A stretch of DNA of 64,000 nt from DASXMT01 sp963812965 (GTDB lineage: Bacteria > Actinomycetota > Acidimicrobiia > Acidimicrobiales > RAAP-2): positions 1-64,000 of the forward strand of contig CAWEXG010000011.1 of NCBI GenBank assembly GCA_963812965.1, given 5' to 3'. The notes under the pieces are model-generated. The model was not told the origin of the DNA. It saw only the letters and a program-made list of their open reading frames with translations, and searched no databases. Both the position numbers and the translations under genes were made by a program. Below, in pieces: positions 53,651 to 63,344 of this stretch (position 1 is its first letter; every line of letters starts with the position of its first letter).

Positions 53651-56600
53651 GAGGCCACCACGCGATAGCCGGTGGTCGACGGTGCCAGCACGGTCAACGT
53701 GGCTGGGTTGGTGGTGACAGCTGGTCCTGCACCGTTACTGAATACGGCCTGGTACTGGTTGCCGTTGTCAGACGCTGTGGTGGCTGGTGTGGTGTAGGAG
53801 TCAGAGGTGGCACCACTGATGTTGGACCATGTCGATCCTCCATCGCTGGACACCTGCCATTGGACGGTGGGGGTTGGATCACCGGTTGCGGCAGCAGTGA
53901 ACGTTGTGGTCGCTCCTGTGCTGGTGGTCTGGTTGGTGGGTTGGGTGGTCACTGTTGGTGCAGTACCCACCTGGAAGTTGATCGGAGCAGAGGTTTGGGC
54001 TGGTGTCGGACCACCACTCCACACTGCTGTCAGCGTGTGGTCGCCAGGAGCCAGGGAGGTTGTGGTGAGGATGGCGATACCGGCACCGCCGGTGGGGTTG
54101 TCGACGCTAGGAACACTGACTGTCCCAAGATCGGTGGCCCCGTCGAAGAAGTCCACCTGGCCGACGATGTGGCTACTAAACGCATCCGACGGTGTCGGGT
54201 TCACCGTTGCGGTCAGGGTCACCGGTGCACCGACAGCAGCCGAACTGCTCGGGCTCGTGGTGAGCGTGGTGCCTGACACAGTGACCTGCTGTACGACGGC
54301 TGGTGCTGTCGTGTCGACTGGGTTGCAGGCGTAGGAGGCGTCTCGAGCTCGCGAAGCTCAGAGTTGAGACCCCCACGGGGACCACTGTCCCTGGCGTACC
54401 GGAGATCGGCACCGTGGAAGACAGCCCGGTCCAGCTCACCGAGGTAATGCCGTTGGCGTTCGTCGTAGTCACCGTAGGTGGGGTGATCGTTCCACCACCA
54501 GGAGAGAGCCCGATGGTGGCGTTGTTCACAGGGTAACCAGTGCCAGGTCCAGCACTCGGGTCGATGTTCAGCGTCAGATCGAGAGCACTGACCGGCACGG
54601 TCGAGCCGCTCGGTGCCAGACTTGGCACGGTGGCCACGGCGACCACTGATGCATTGAGCATTGGATCGGCCGAGTTAGTGGTCTGACAGACGAACGGTGT
54701 GCCTGGAGCTGGTGGCCCCACCGTGAACGTCTGCGAGTACGAACTCGGGGAGTAGACCGGATCACCGGAGTACTCGAACGTGATGGCGTGGGTCCCTGGA
54801 GTCAGACCGGCAGTAGGGAGAAAGACAAGGCTTGGGGACGTACCCTCACCACCAGTCGCCGTATCGCTTGTAGCGACCTGCACACCGTCGATGAAATACG
54901 TGATCGTCCCGGTTGGGAGGGGCATGATGCCGTACGGATCTGACGCCGCCTTGACGGGACGTTCTCCTGCCCATGGCGTGATCTGGTAGCCCTCCGGCAC
55001 CGGTGTTGTCGGTACGGTGGTGGTTCCCCAAGCCACCGGGGACCGTGCCCCATAGGTCATCGTAAACGTACCAACGGCCTCGGGAGCGCCAGTTGGCGTC
55101 GGCGCGATGGAGTTGAACGGACTGTCAGATGGAGTGCACGAGAAGGGGTCCGTAACCGGAACCGTGCAGCTCCCGTTGTAGAGCGTTGCAAAGACTTGTG
55201 CCCCCTGATTCCCTGCGCCGGGACCATAATTATCGGGGTCGTACGCCAGTGAAAACTGGAGATTGAGGGTAATCGAAGCGCCAGGAGCAAGCGAGAACGA
55301 GCTGGGTGGTGTGCCGCATGAGGTTGCGAAACCACTGAAGAACACTTCCAGGTAGCCGCCGCTGAAGTTCGTTGGCATCTGGCACCAATCGCCCGCACTG
55401 TCTTGGTAAGCGACTGTCCCATCGCCAGTGAAAAATCCGTCCGGATTAGTGATCCCAATTTCGGAGGTAGTTGGGACTCCAACTCTGACTCGTCGAAGGG
55501 TTGGTGATAGTGACCGACATCAGGCTCGGGGTGGGTGACGACAGCTCCACCGTGTTGGGCAAGTTCAACGTGACCGATGGCAGTGGCTGGATCGTGTACG
55601 GCACCGCTGGCGAAGTACTGCCGGAGTAGCTGATGTCCCCTGAGTAGACCGCCGTCAGCTGGTTCGTCTGGCTCGACAAGTTGTTCGTGGTGAAAGTGGC
55701 GCCTCCGTTGCTGACCGGCACGGTGGCGATCGAGTACACCATTGGCCAGGAAGTTGACGTTGCCCGTGGCAGCGGTGGCCGTCGCACCACCCGAGCTGAT
55801 CGTGTCGGTCAGGGTTACCGAAGTCGTTGTCAGCTGCGGGCTGGCAGGGCTGGCCGACAGCACGTTCGTGGTGATCTTGCCCGGTGGAGGTGGGATGGGA
55901 AGACCGGTGCCCTGGAGGTTGAGGGTGGTGTTGTTATTGGTGCTGCCTGCCACCCCGTAGGGGTAGGTGCCATCGTTGAGTCCTATCGAGCCTGGGGCAC
56001 CCTGTGCTATGCCGCAGGAGTCGGTCGGACCACTGCTGGTCCCGTCTATGCCGGTGAAGTCCGGGATGGTGTAGTTGGCAGCAACTAGCGTTACATCGCC
56101 GGTGCTCGGGTTTTGAGGTGCTGTGGACTGGAAGATCATGTTGATCGGGGTCGACAGGCACTGGGCGGTGAGCGGCACGGTGACGTCGAGGGTGTAGGAG
56201 AGGCTGTCGTTCAGCGTGATGTCACCATTCGAGTTGATCGAGCCGGTAGCGGTGCCGGGATTGACTTCATCCATGAAGTAGTTGGTGCATCCCCCAGCAG
56301 CCTTGCTGCACACACCGTCCTGGACGGGCAAGCTCAGCGTTGCTCCGGTGATCGCGCCGGTCAGGGGGGCAACCGTGCCGGTGAGCGTCGTGGTGGTCTG
56401 GGCCGGGAAAGGCTGCGAGGTCCCGGGCGGTGTCGACAGCACCGTCCAGGAACCAGATGTCATGTTGAGCGAGAACGGCTCCGTCCCGCCGTTTCCGGCA
56501 TAGAGCGTGAGCTGGCTCGAGGTGGCCGTGTCAGCAGGGCTGGCCGAGTCGGTGACAGTCACGGCAAACGTGGCAGTGGCATTGGCCGTCGGGGTGCCCG

Positions 56601-56821
56601 AAAGCACACCGGTCGAGGAATTCAGGCTCAACCAGCTGGGCAATGTGGAGCCCGAGGCAACGCTCCAGGTGTAGCTCCCGGTCCCACCAGTTGCAGCCAG
56701 GGTGGTGCTGTAGGGGAGATTCAGCGGGGCCAAGAGGCAGTGGCGAGGTCGTGGTCACTGATAGCGGGGTAGCCGCACTGGCAGCAGTCACCCCAATTCC
56801 GGCCACAGCACCAGCCACCAT
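52934..56821 (-). pseudogene. Giant secreted Ig/beta-propeller protein A, several frameshifts
   Basis: Successive frames spell one protein of about 1,300 residues. The order is: signal sequence (MVAGAVAGIGVTAASAAT); a putative-Ig domain (GGTGSYTWSVASGSTLPSWL, GVLSGTPTANATATFAVTVT); a Thr/Asn-rich beta region; Ig-like repeats (SSPSSSAAVGAPVTLTATVN-type); an Ig domain (TTFTAAATGDPTPTVQWQVS); then six 42-residue repeats GYWLVAADGGIFTFGDA ending in APIVGIAP and a stop. Breaks lie near 56737, 55745, 55440, 54340 and 53593. Probably a surface adhesin or wall protein. The hydrophobic signal extends upstream without an in-frame ATG. Confidence 0.78.
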
Positions 56822-56879
56822 GCCAACAACCAGGAGCGTTGCCGCTATGGCCGCGAAAAACCGGCGGGCAAGGCCGCCG

Positions 56880-57135
56880 GTGAAGTGAGATTTTGGTGAC
56901 TCTGCGTGGGAAAAACTTAGGGAGTTACTCCCCCACCCCCCCCCGCGAGAACTTTCCCAGATTGAGAATTCTCAGCCTGGAAATCGCGGGTTGTTGCTGT
57001 GCTGCGACGTCCCCGGAACATGTACATCCCCCTGCTTTCGCTGTAGTTGGTGAAACTGTGTTGGTAAATCTGGTGTTTCGTGCTACTTCGATCAGATGGT
57101 ACACACTCTTCGTTTCCCAAACTGGTCGCGATGGC
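56880..57135 (-). promoter_or_regulatory. Conserved 5' leader of giant gene A
   Basis: The roughly 255 bases between the promoter and the signal-peptide region are about 95% identical to the leader of copy B. I count about 11 substitutions and two short indels, including a C9/C11 run. It holds the palindrome TGAGAATTCTCA, the AT-rich stretch GGGAAAAACTTAGGGAG and the C-run. It may be a structured RNA controlling the giant gene. It could also encode a short peptide, as open frames cross it in both copies. Confidence 0.6.
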
Positions 57136-57164
57136 ATCTAACTCCAGGTTCTTGATCTTGTCAA
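57136..57164 (-). promoter_or_regulatory. Sigma-70-type promoter of giant gene A
   Basis: On the minus strand, TTGACA (57164-57159), a 17-base spacer and TTAGAT (57141-57136). The same 29 bases occur at 62319-62347, and the -35 part with eight spacer bases at 1-14. Confidence 0.7.
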
Positions 57165-57246
57165 GACCACGCGTAGAAAAAAGACCCGCGTGGGGAGCAT
57201 CCCCGTCATGTGAGGCAAGCAGTATGGTGAATGGTATTCTAATGGT

Positions 57247-57897
57247 ATGAGAGCAACCATTGATAAGGCGGGACGATTGGTTATTCCAAAACCATTACGC
57301 GACCATCTCGGACTGATCCCTGGTGAGGTGGAGGTAGCCCCAGACGGAACCGGCATTCACATCGAGCCCATCGCCAACGATGAGCTCAGCGAGGAGGAAG
57401 GGGGGCGTCTCGTCATTGGTCCTACCGGTAGCCGTATCGACGACGACCTCGTGCGCGCCAGTACGCGACGCCGAGCAGCGATGACGACTACGAACCTGCT
57501 CGTCGACACCAGCGTTGCCGTGGCTCTCGTCGTCGCTGATCACGAGCATCACCGGGCGACCGTCGACGCAGTAGGCGGCCGCCGGGTCGGGCTCGCCGGC
57601 CACGCTGCTTTCGAGACGTTCTCGGTCCTTACTCGTCTTCCACCACCCCTCCGCCGCACACCACGCGCAGTCGACCAGATGTTGGCTCGGGACTTTCCCG
57701 CATCACGCTTCCTGGACGCTGCATCGGCACAGGATCTTCTCCGTCGGCTCTGGCAGCTTGGCATCGCTGGAGGGGCGGTGTACGACGCGTTGGTGGGCGC
57801 TGTCGCCGTCGAGCACCGGCTCCGGTTGGCCACCCGTGACCGGCGGGCGATCGGCACGTACCGGGCGCTCGATGTCAACGTTGAAATATTGGCGTAG
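57247..57897 (+). CDS. Fused AbrB-type antitoxin and PIN toxin (VapB-VapC)
   Basis: One 216-residue frame. Residues 1-55 are an AbrB-type antitoxin (MRATIDKAGRLVIPKPLRDH, with LGLIPGEVEV). Residues 79-216 are a PIN toxin (TNLLVDTSVAVALVVADHEH, HAAFETFSVLTRLPPP, GGAVYDALVGAVAVEHRLRL). At the junction another frame reads VRDAEQR and stops at a TGA overlapping ATG 57481, the usual vapBC overlap. One inserted base near 57457-57463 therefore seems to have fused the two genes. Three ATGGT repeats (57224, 57231, 57242) precede the start as a possible operator. Confidence 0.82.
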   Translation: MRATIDKAGRLVIPKPLRDHLGLIPGEVEVAPDGTGIHIEPIANDELSEEEGGRLVIGPTGSRIDDDLVRASTRRRAAMTTTNLLVDTSVAVALVVADHEHHRATVDAVGGRRVGLAGHAAFETFSVLTRLPPPLRRTPRAVDQMLARDFPASRFLDAASAQDLLRRLWQLGIAGGAVYDALVGAVAVEHRLRLATRDRRAIGTYRALDVNVEILA

Positions 57898-57939
57898 ATC
57901 ACCCCAGCCCTCGTCAACCGTGTCGAAACGTTCAAGTGG

Positions 57940-57991
57940 CCGCTGCAACGAGTTCAACGTCCGATTACAGCTGCTATCACCGTTCGCGTGA
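57940..57991 (+). pseudogene. Duplicated 3' end of the 52290 gene
   Basis: The last 50 bases of the 52290-52730 gene recur here in diverged form, encoding CNEFNVRLQLLSPFA and a stop. No gene body lies upstream; the fused VapBC ends at 57897. This marks the left boundary of the duplicated giant-protein module. Confidence 0.7.
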
Positions 57992-58014
57992 CCGTCTGAC
58001 CGGTTGCTTGCAAC

Positions 58015-58055
58015 GTGTGGCCCACCGTCCGGGGTTAGGGGGCGGTGGGCCACAC
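58015..58055. terminator. 13-bp perfect hairpin with conserved loop (copy B)
   Basis: Arms GTGTGGCCCACCG (58015-58027) and CGGTGGGCCACAC (58043-58055) with the same 15-nt loop as copy A. Relative to copy A two stem pairs have changed on both sides (T-A to C-G and C-G to A-T), so pairing has been kept while sequence diverged. Confidence 0.75.
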
Positions 58056-58121
58056 ACTGTGTGCCGGTTCCCGAGGGTGGAGAACCTGTGGCGTTCTGTT
58101 GGCTTGCTGGTCATTGTGGCT

Positions 58122-58162
58122 CGCTGTCCCTGGGTGCGAGAAACAAACTCCAAGGGACAGCG
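58122..58162 (-). terminator. Hairpin after giant gene B
   Basis: Arms CGCTGTCCCT (58122-58131) and AGGGACAGCG (58153-58162), extended by two more pairs after a mismatch. It lies 31 bases beyond the giant-gene stop. It corresponds to 52867-52912 with a compensatory T-A to C-G change. Confidence 0.65.
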
Positions 58163-58193
58163 GACACACGTCCTTGTCGGTTCTAATGCCTCC

Positions 58194-61100
58194 CTACGGT
58201 GCGATAGCAACCACCGGAGCGCTGAAGCTACCGACTCCTGAGCCGCTGAACGGTGCGTTGCCAAAGGTGAAGATGCCGCCGTCTTGGGCTCCTAGCCAGT
58301 AGCCACCGTCGTTGGAGGTTGGCACGATGCCGACTACCGGGGCGTTGGACTGACCAGATGCCGAGCCATTGAAGGCAGCGTTCCCAAAGGTGAAGACACC
58401 ACCGTCTTTGGCAACCAGCCAGTAGCCAGAGCCAGTTGCGCTCGTGGCCATACCGACGACCGGGGCGTTCAACGACTGTCCTCCTTCAGAACCAAGGAAG
58501 GGGGCGTCACCGAAGGTGAAGATGCCGCCGTCGGAAGCGACCAGCCAGTAACCACCACCATCAGGGGTTGCTGCCATGCCGACTACTGGGGCATTCAGGT
58601 GTTGGCCACCTTCCGAGCCGTAGAAGGCAGCGTCACCGAAGGTGAAGATGCCGCCGTCGGCTGCAACCAGCCAGTAGCCCTTCCCATCTGGCGTTGCTGC
58701 CATGCCGACGATGGGCTGGTTCAGGTGTTGACCACCTTCTGAGCCGTAGTAGCCAGCATCGCCAAAGGTGAAGATTCCTCCGTCTGCTCCAACCAGCCAG
58801 TAGCCCTTGTTGTCAGGGGTTGCTGCCATGCCGACGATGGGGGCATTCAACGGTTGTCCAGCTTCAGAGCCGTAGTTCCCGGCGTTGCCCGAACGTGGAC
58901 ACGGCTCCGTTGGAGGTCACCAGGCGGTAACCGGTGGTCGACGGTGCCAACACAGTGAGGGTGGCTGGGTTGGTTGTGGAAGCTGGTCCTGCAGCATTCG
59001 TGAAGACGGCTTGGTACTGGTTGCCGTTGTCAGAGGCTGTTGTTGGTGGTGTGGTGTAGGAGGAAGCAGGTAGCACCAGAGATGTTGGTGACCATGTCGA
59101 TCCTCTGTTGCTGGAGATCTGCCACTGGATCGTTGGGGTTGGATCACCGGTGGCAGCTGCGGTGAATGTTGTGGTCGCCCCGGCACTGGCTGTCTGGCTG
59201 GTGGGTTGGGTGGTCACCGTTGATGCAGTGCCAACCTGGAAGTCCACCGGAGCAGACGTGTTAGCTGCGACATTAGGTGCCCCGCTCCACTGAGCGGTCA
59301 ACGTGTTCTCGCCGGGTGGGAGCAGTGCGGTGGCAAATGTGGCGGTGCCGTTGCCGGGAACAATGGTCCCATACGGTGAAGTCACAACAGCCGCTGTTCC
59401 GAGAACAGTGCCGTTGTCGAGGAACTCCACTTGCCCATAGGAACCGGTGAGAGTGCGGTCCCCGGAGCTGGCGCCACGGTTGCTGTCAGCGTCACCGGGG
59501 CGCCAGCAGCAGCCGAACTACTGGGGCTTGTCGTGAGAGTGGTCCCGGATACGGTCACATTTTGAAGCACCACTGGCTGGGTCGGATCGACCGGGGTACA
59601 AGAAACGACGCCGCCGTTCGAGGGTGAGAAACTGAAAGACGAGATCCGCAACAGGAACGACGGTACCCGGCGCCCCGGTGATGGGAATGCTGCCAGAAAG
59701 TCCCGTCCAGCTGGCGGAGTACACGGCGGATGAGCTGTTCCGGTTACCGTCACCGGGGGGGCGTGATCGTGGCAGCACCTGGTGTGAGCCCGATGCTGAC
59801 GTCTTCCATCGTTTCTCCGGAGCGAGGTACGCTGTACGGATCACCGTTCAAGGTCAGGTCCAAGCTGTCGACTGGGACGTCCGACCCATTGGTGGCCGTA
59901 GGGGGGCACGATTGCCACTGCCACCAAGCTGGCCGCAAACGCAGGGACGCTCGAGTTGTTTTCGTTACATGTAAATGCGACACCAGGGTAGGTGGATCGA
60001 CAGTGAAGGTGGTGGAGTACGAACTCGGAGCGTAGATCGCGTCACCCGAGTACTCGATGGTGAGCGTATGGGTACCGGGAGTCAGTCCTCGATACGAAGA
60101 GATAACCAGGGATGCTGGTTGTTGCCAGCAGCCGCTCGTGCCCACAACACCGTCGACTAGGTACGTAATGTGCCCGTTGGGTACGGGCAAGATACCGTAG
60201 GGATCTGACGCAGGCCCCACGTTACGTTCGGGATTCGACCGTGTACCCCTCGGGCACGACTGTGTGGGAATACGGTTGTTGCTGAAGCTCACCAGCGACC
60301 GTGCACCGTAGGTCATGGTGAACGTGCCACTGCTCTGGTGCACTGCTGCCTGAGAGCGGCGTCGTGGCCGTACACGAAGTCTGGCTTACACACGTCCCTG
60401 TAGAGAGAGTTGCAGTCAACTGTTGCGAGCCGGGACCGTAGTTGTTCGGGTCGTAGGCGAGCGAGAGCTCCAGGTTGAGCGTCATCGATGCTCCAGGAGC
60501 CAGTGAGAACGAAGACGGTGGTGTGCCACATGGTGGTGCTACCGAAACCGCTGAAGTTGGTTGTCTTGTCCTCCAAAGTAGGTGGTCATCGGGCACCAGT
60601 TCCCGGCGCTGTCCTGGTAGTTCAGGGTGATATCGGAGGTATCCCAGTCCTCGTTGTTGAAGTTGAGGTTCAGATAAAGGTTATTCCAAGTCTGGCCTGA
60701 AGACGGGTTGGCGATGGTGACGGACAGTGGGCTTGGAGTGGGCGACGACAGCTCCACCGTCGTCGGCACATTCACCGTGACTGTTGGCAGCGGCTGGACG
60801 GTATAGGACACCGCTGGCGAAGTGCTGCCCGCGTAGCTGAAGTCGCCGGAGTAGACCGCCGTCAGTTGGTCGGCACTCGTAGGTAGATCAGTCGTGGTGA
60901 ACACGGCGGCGCCAGTGCTCACCGCCTCGGTGCCGAGCACCACGCCATTCGCCATGAAGTTGACATTGCCGGTGGCGTTGGTAGCGGTGCTACCTCCCGA
61001 GCTGATCGTGTCGGTCAACGTGACCGACGTTCCTGTGAGCTGCGGGCTAGCAGGGCTAGCCGACAGCACGTTCGTGGTGGTCTTGCCCGGTGGTGGTGGG

Positions 61101-62020
61101 ACGGGAAGACCAGCGCCCTGGAGGTTGAGTGTCGTGTTGTTGTTGGTGCTGCCTGCCACTTGGAAGGGGTAGGCACCACTGTTGAGTGAGCCTTCGGCGA
61201 TCCCACAGGAGTCGGGGCTCCCAGCCAGGCCAGTGAAGTCAGGAATGTTGTAGCCCGAAGCCGCGATCGTCACATCACCGGTGCTCGTGTTGTAGGGAGT
61301 GGTCGACTGGAACGTCATGTTGATCGGGGTGGACAGGCATTGGTCGCCAGCTGCGATAGAAGGCGACGTGACGTCGAGCTGGTAGGAGAGGCTGTCGTTG
61401 AGGGTGATGTCACCATTCGAGTTGATCGAGCCGGTGGCCGTACCCGGGTCGACCTCGGTCATGAGGTAGTTGGTACATCCTCCAGCCGCGGCGCTGCACA
61501 CGCCGTTCTGAACAGGCAAGCTCAACGTTGCGCCGGTGATGGCACCGGTCAGCGGAGCCACGGTGCCAGTGAGCGTGGTGGTGGTCTGGGACGGGAACGG
61601 CTCTGGTGCGGAGCTGGAGAGCACCGTCCAGGACCCTGACGTCATGTTAAGTGAAAACGGTTCGGTCCCGCCGTTTCCGGCATAGAGCGTGAGCTGGCCC
61701 GAGGTGGCGGTGTCAGCAGGGCTGGCCGAGTCGGTGACGGTGACTGCGAACGTAGCGGTGGCGTTGGCCGTTGGTGTGCCGGAGAGGACACCAGTCGTGG
61801 AATCGAGGCTCAGCCAGCTGGGCAACGTGGACCCGGTGGCCACGCTCCAGGTGTAGGAACCGGTGCCGCCGGTGGCAGCCAACGTGGTGCTGTAGGGGGT
61901 GCTGAGCGGGGCCAGCGGCAATGGTGAGGTCGTGGTGATCGACAGTGGCGTTGCTGCGCTGGCGGCCGTGACGCCAATTCCGGCAACTGTGCCGGCTACG
62001 ACCCCAATGACCAGGAGCAT
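58194..62020 (-). pseudogene. Giant secreted Ig/beta-propeller protein B, several frameshifts
   Basis: Paralogue of copy A with the same order: signal (MLLVIGVVAGTVAGIGVTAA), putative-Ig domain (GGTGSYTWSVATGSTLPSWL), a beta-rich region with cysteines (CSAAAGGCTNYLM), Ig-like repeats, an Ig domain (TTFTAAATGDPTPTIQWQIS) and six propeller repeats ending in APVVAIAP. The first 490 residues are one clean frame; breaks follow near 60560, 60340, about 59960, 59750, 59430 and 58870. An ATG at 62052 would join the signal if a T5 run had six T. Breaks differ from those in copy A. Confidence 0.78.
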
Positions 62021-62039
62021 TGCTGCTGTGGCCGCGAAA

Positions 62040-62318
62040 AACCGGCGGGCATAGGCCGCCGGTGAAGTGAGAATTACGTGACTCTGCGTGGGAAAAACTT
62101 AGGGAGTTACTCCCCCACCCCCCCCCCCGCGAGAACTTTCCCAGATTGAGAATTCTCAGTCTGGGCATCGCGGGTTGCTGCTGTGTTGCGACGTCCCCGG
62201 AACATGTACATCCCCCTGCTTTCGCTGTCGTGAGTGAAACTGTGTTGGTAAATCTGCTGTTTCGTGCTTCTCGATCAGATGGTACACACTCTTCGTTTCC
62301 CAAACTGGTCGCGATGGC
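62040..62318 (-). promoter_or_regulatory. Conserved 5' leader of giant gene B
   Basis: Same leader as in copy A, with palindrome TGAGAATTCTCA at about 62147-62158 and a C11 run. The 69 bases nearest the promoter are identical in both copies. Confidence 0.6.
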
Positions 62319-62347
62319 ATCTAACTCCAGGTTCTTGATCTTGTCAA
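62319..62347 (-). promoter_or_regulatory. Sigma-70-type promoter of giant gene B
   Basis: On the minus strand, TTGACA (62347-62342), a 17-base spacer and TTAGAT (62324-62319), identical to copy A. Confidence 0.7.
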
Positions 62348-62456
62348 GCATTTTTCCGGCCGCACGGGGGTCCCAGAGGACCAGGAGGAGCCCGAAGCCG
62401 GTTCCAGAAACCCTAGTCACCGGCGTGTAACACCGCTGTCGTAGCCCTGCTCGCCA

Positions 62457-62639
62457 ATGAAAGTGCGAGGGGTGATCCGGGTTCTCGAACAGGAGGGGTG
62501 GCGACAAGTACGCCAACGTGGCGCCCATCGCCACTTTCAACACCCCGAGCTACCTGGTACCGTCACCGTGGCAGGGGCATCCAGCGATGACGTTCCGAGA
62601 GGCACTCTGGCGAATATCTGGAGGCAGGCGCACATGTGA
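62457..62639 (+). CDS. hicA: HicA-type RNase toxin
   Basis: A 60-residue dsRBD-like toxin: MKVRGVIRVLEQEGWRQVRQ, then GAHRHFQHPELPGTVTVAG with the catalytic His (GAHRHF). HicA cleaves mRNA. It overlaps hicB by four bases (GTGA). Confidence 0.9.
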   Translation: MKVRGVIRVLEQEGWRQVRQRGAHRHFQHPELPGTVTVAGASSDDVPRGTLANIWRQAHM

Positions 62640-62863
62640 GGCCAGCGATGATCGGCTACGCCGTGGTGATCGAGCACGAGGGTGATGCGTGGGGGGCGTA
62701 CGTTCCCGACCTGCCCGGCTGCGTCGCTACCGGCACCGATCGAGAAGAGGTCGAGCGTCGTATCCGCGAAGCCATTCCGGCACACGTTGCCCTCATGCGA
62801 GAGTCCGGCGAGGATGTTCCCGAGCCCGTCGCCGACGGTGTCATCGTCGTTCCGGCCTCGTAG
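62636..62863 (+). CDS. hicB: HicB-type antitoxin
   Basis: A 75-residue partial RNase H-fold antitoxin: YAVVIEHEGDAWGAYVPDLP, then GCVATGTDREEVERRIREAI and a short tail. It lacks the C-terminal DNA-binding helix-turn-helix found in many HicB proteins. Start is GTG 62636 or ATG 62648. Confidence 0.9.
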   Translation: MRPAMIGYAVVIEHEGDAWGAYVPDLPGCVATGTDREEVERRIREAIPAHVALMRESGEDVPEPVADGVIVVPAS

Positions 62864-62874
62864 CGCCCCGAGCC

Positions 62875-62979
62875 CTACCGCCCCTCGAACGTCGGCTCTC
62901 GCTTCTCGATGAACTCCGTCAACGCCTCCATCGTGTCTGCCGAACCGAAGTTCATCGCCGGCGAGCAAGCCTCGTCGCT
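62875..62979 (-). pseudogene. 3' remnant of an enoyl-CoA hydratase gene
   Basis: On the minus strand the last 34 codons read SDEACSPAMNFGSADTMEAL and TEFIEKREPTFEGR, the C-terminal helix of a crotonase. It is comparable with the ending RAFLEKRPPNFEGR of the intact gene at 37192. The rest of the gene is absent: upstream sequence is the tacA promoter. Probably truncated by arrival of the TacAT module. Confidence 0.6.
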
Positions 62980-63029
62980 GCGATAACTGCCGCTTCGCAA
63001 TGACAGTGACCGACGCGGCTTCCGGGTAT

Positions 63030-63051
63030 TGTACCGTACAAGTACCGTACA
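63030..63051. promoter_or_regulatory. Tandem GTACCGTAC operator of tacAT
   Basis: TGTACCGTACA (63030-63040) and AGTACCGTACA (63041-63051) are two adjacent palindromic 11-mers placed 18 bases before the antitoxin ATG. DUF1778 ribbon-helix-helix antitoxins bind such sites. Confidence 0.65.
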
Positions 63052-63068
63052 CGTGGAAGGGAAACCCC

Positions 63069-63344
63069 ATGGCACCAACGCGAGCCGCCAGAATTGAGCT
63101 CCGAGCAGATCCCGACTCGGCGAAACGCATCCGGCTAGCCGCCTCAGCTAGCCGGAAGTCAGTGAGCGCCTTCGTTCTTGATGCAGCGAACGAGGCCGCT
63201 GAACAGGTCATCGCCGACCAGACGACAGTCGCGCTCCCGCCCGAGGTGTTCGACTCCTTCTACGAGTGGCTGGATACCCCAACTGAGAACGTACCGGCGT
63301 TGGCTCGTCTGGCGCATGGAAAACGACGAGTCACACAACGATGA
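63069..63344 (+). CDS. tacA: DUF1778 antitoxin (TacA type)
   Basis: A 91-residue ribbon-helix-helix antitoxin: ARIELRADPDSAKRIRLAAS, SVSAFVLDAANEAAEQVIAD, ALPPEVFDSFYEWLD. The C-terminal helix (PENVPALARLA-like) would neutralise the acetyltransferase. It overlaps the toxin gene by four bases (ATGA). Confidence 0.9.
   Translation: MAPTRAARIELRADPDSAKRIRLAASASRKSVSAFVLDAANEAAEQVIADQTTVALPPEVFDSFYEWLDTPTENVPALARLAHGKRRVTQR

Noticed and set aside
56880..57135. Known c-di-GMP or c-di-AMP riboswitch in the giant-gene leader
   Set aside because: I could not find the conserved core motifs of those classes; a covariance-model search would be needed.
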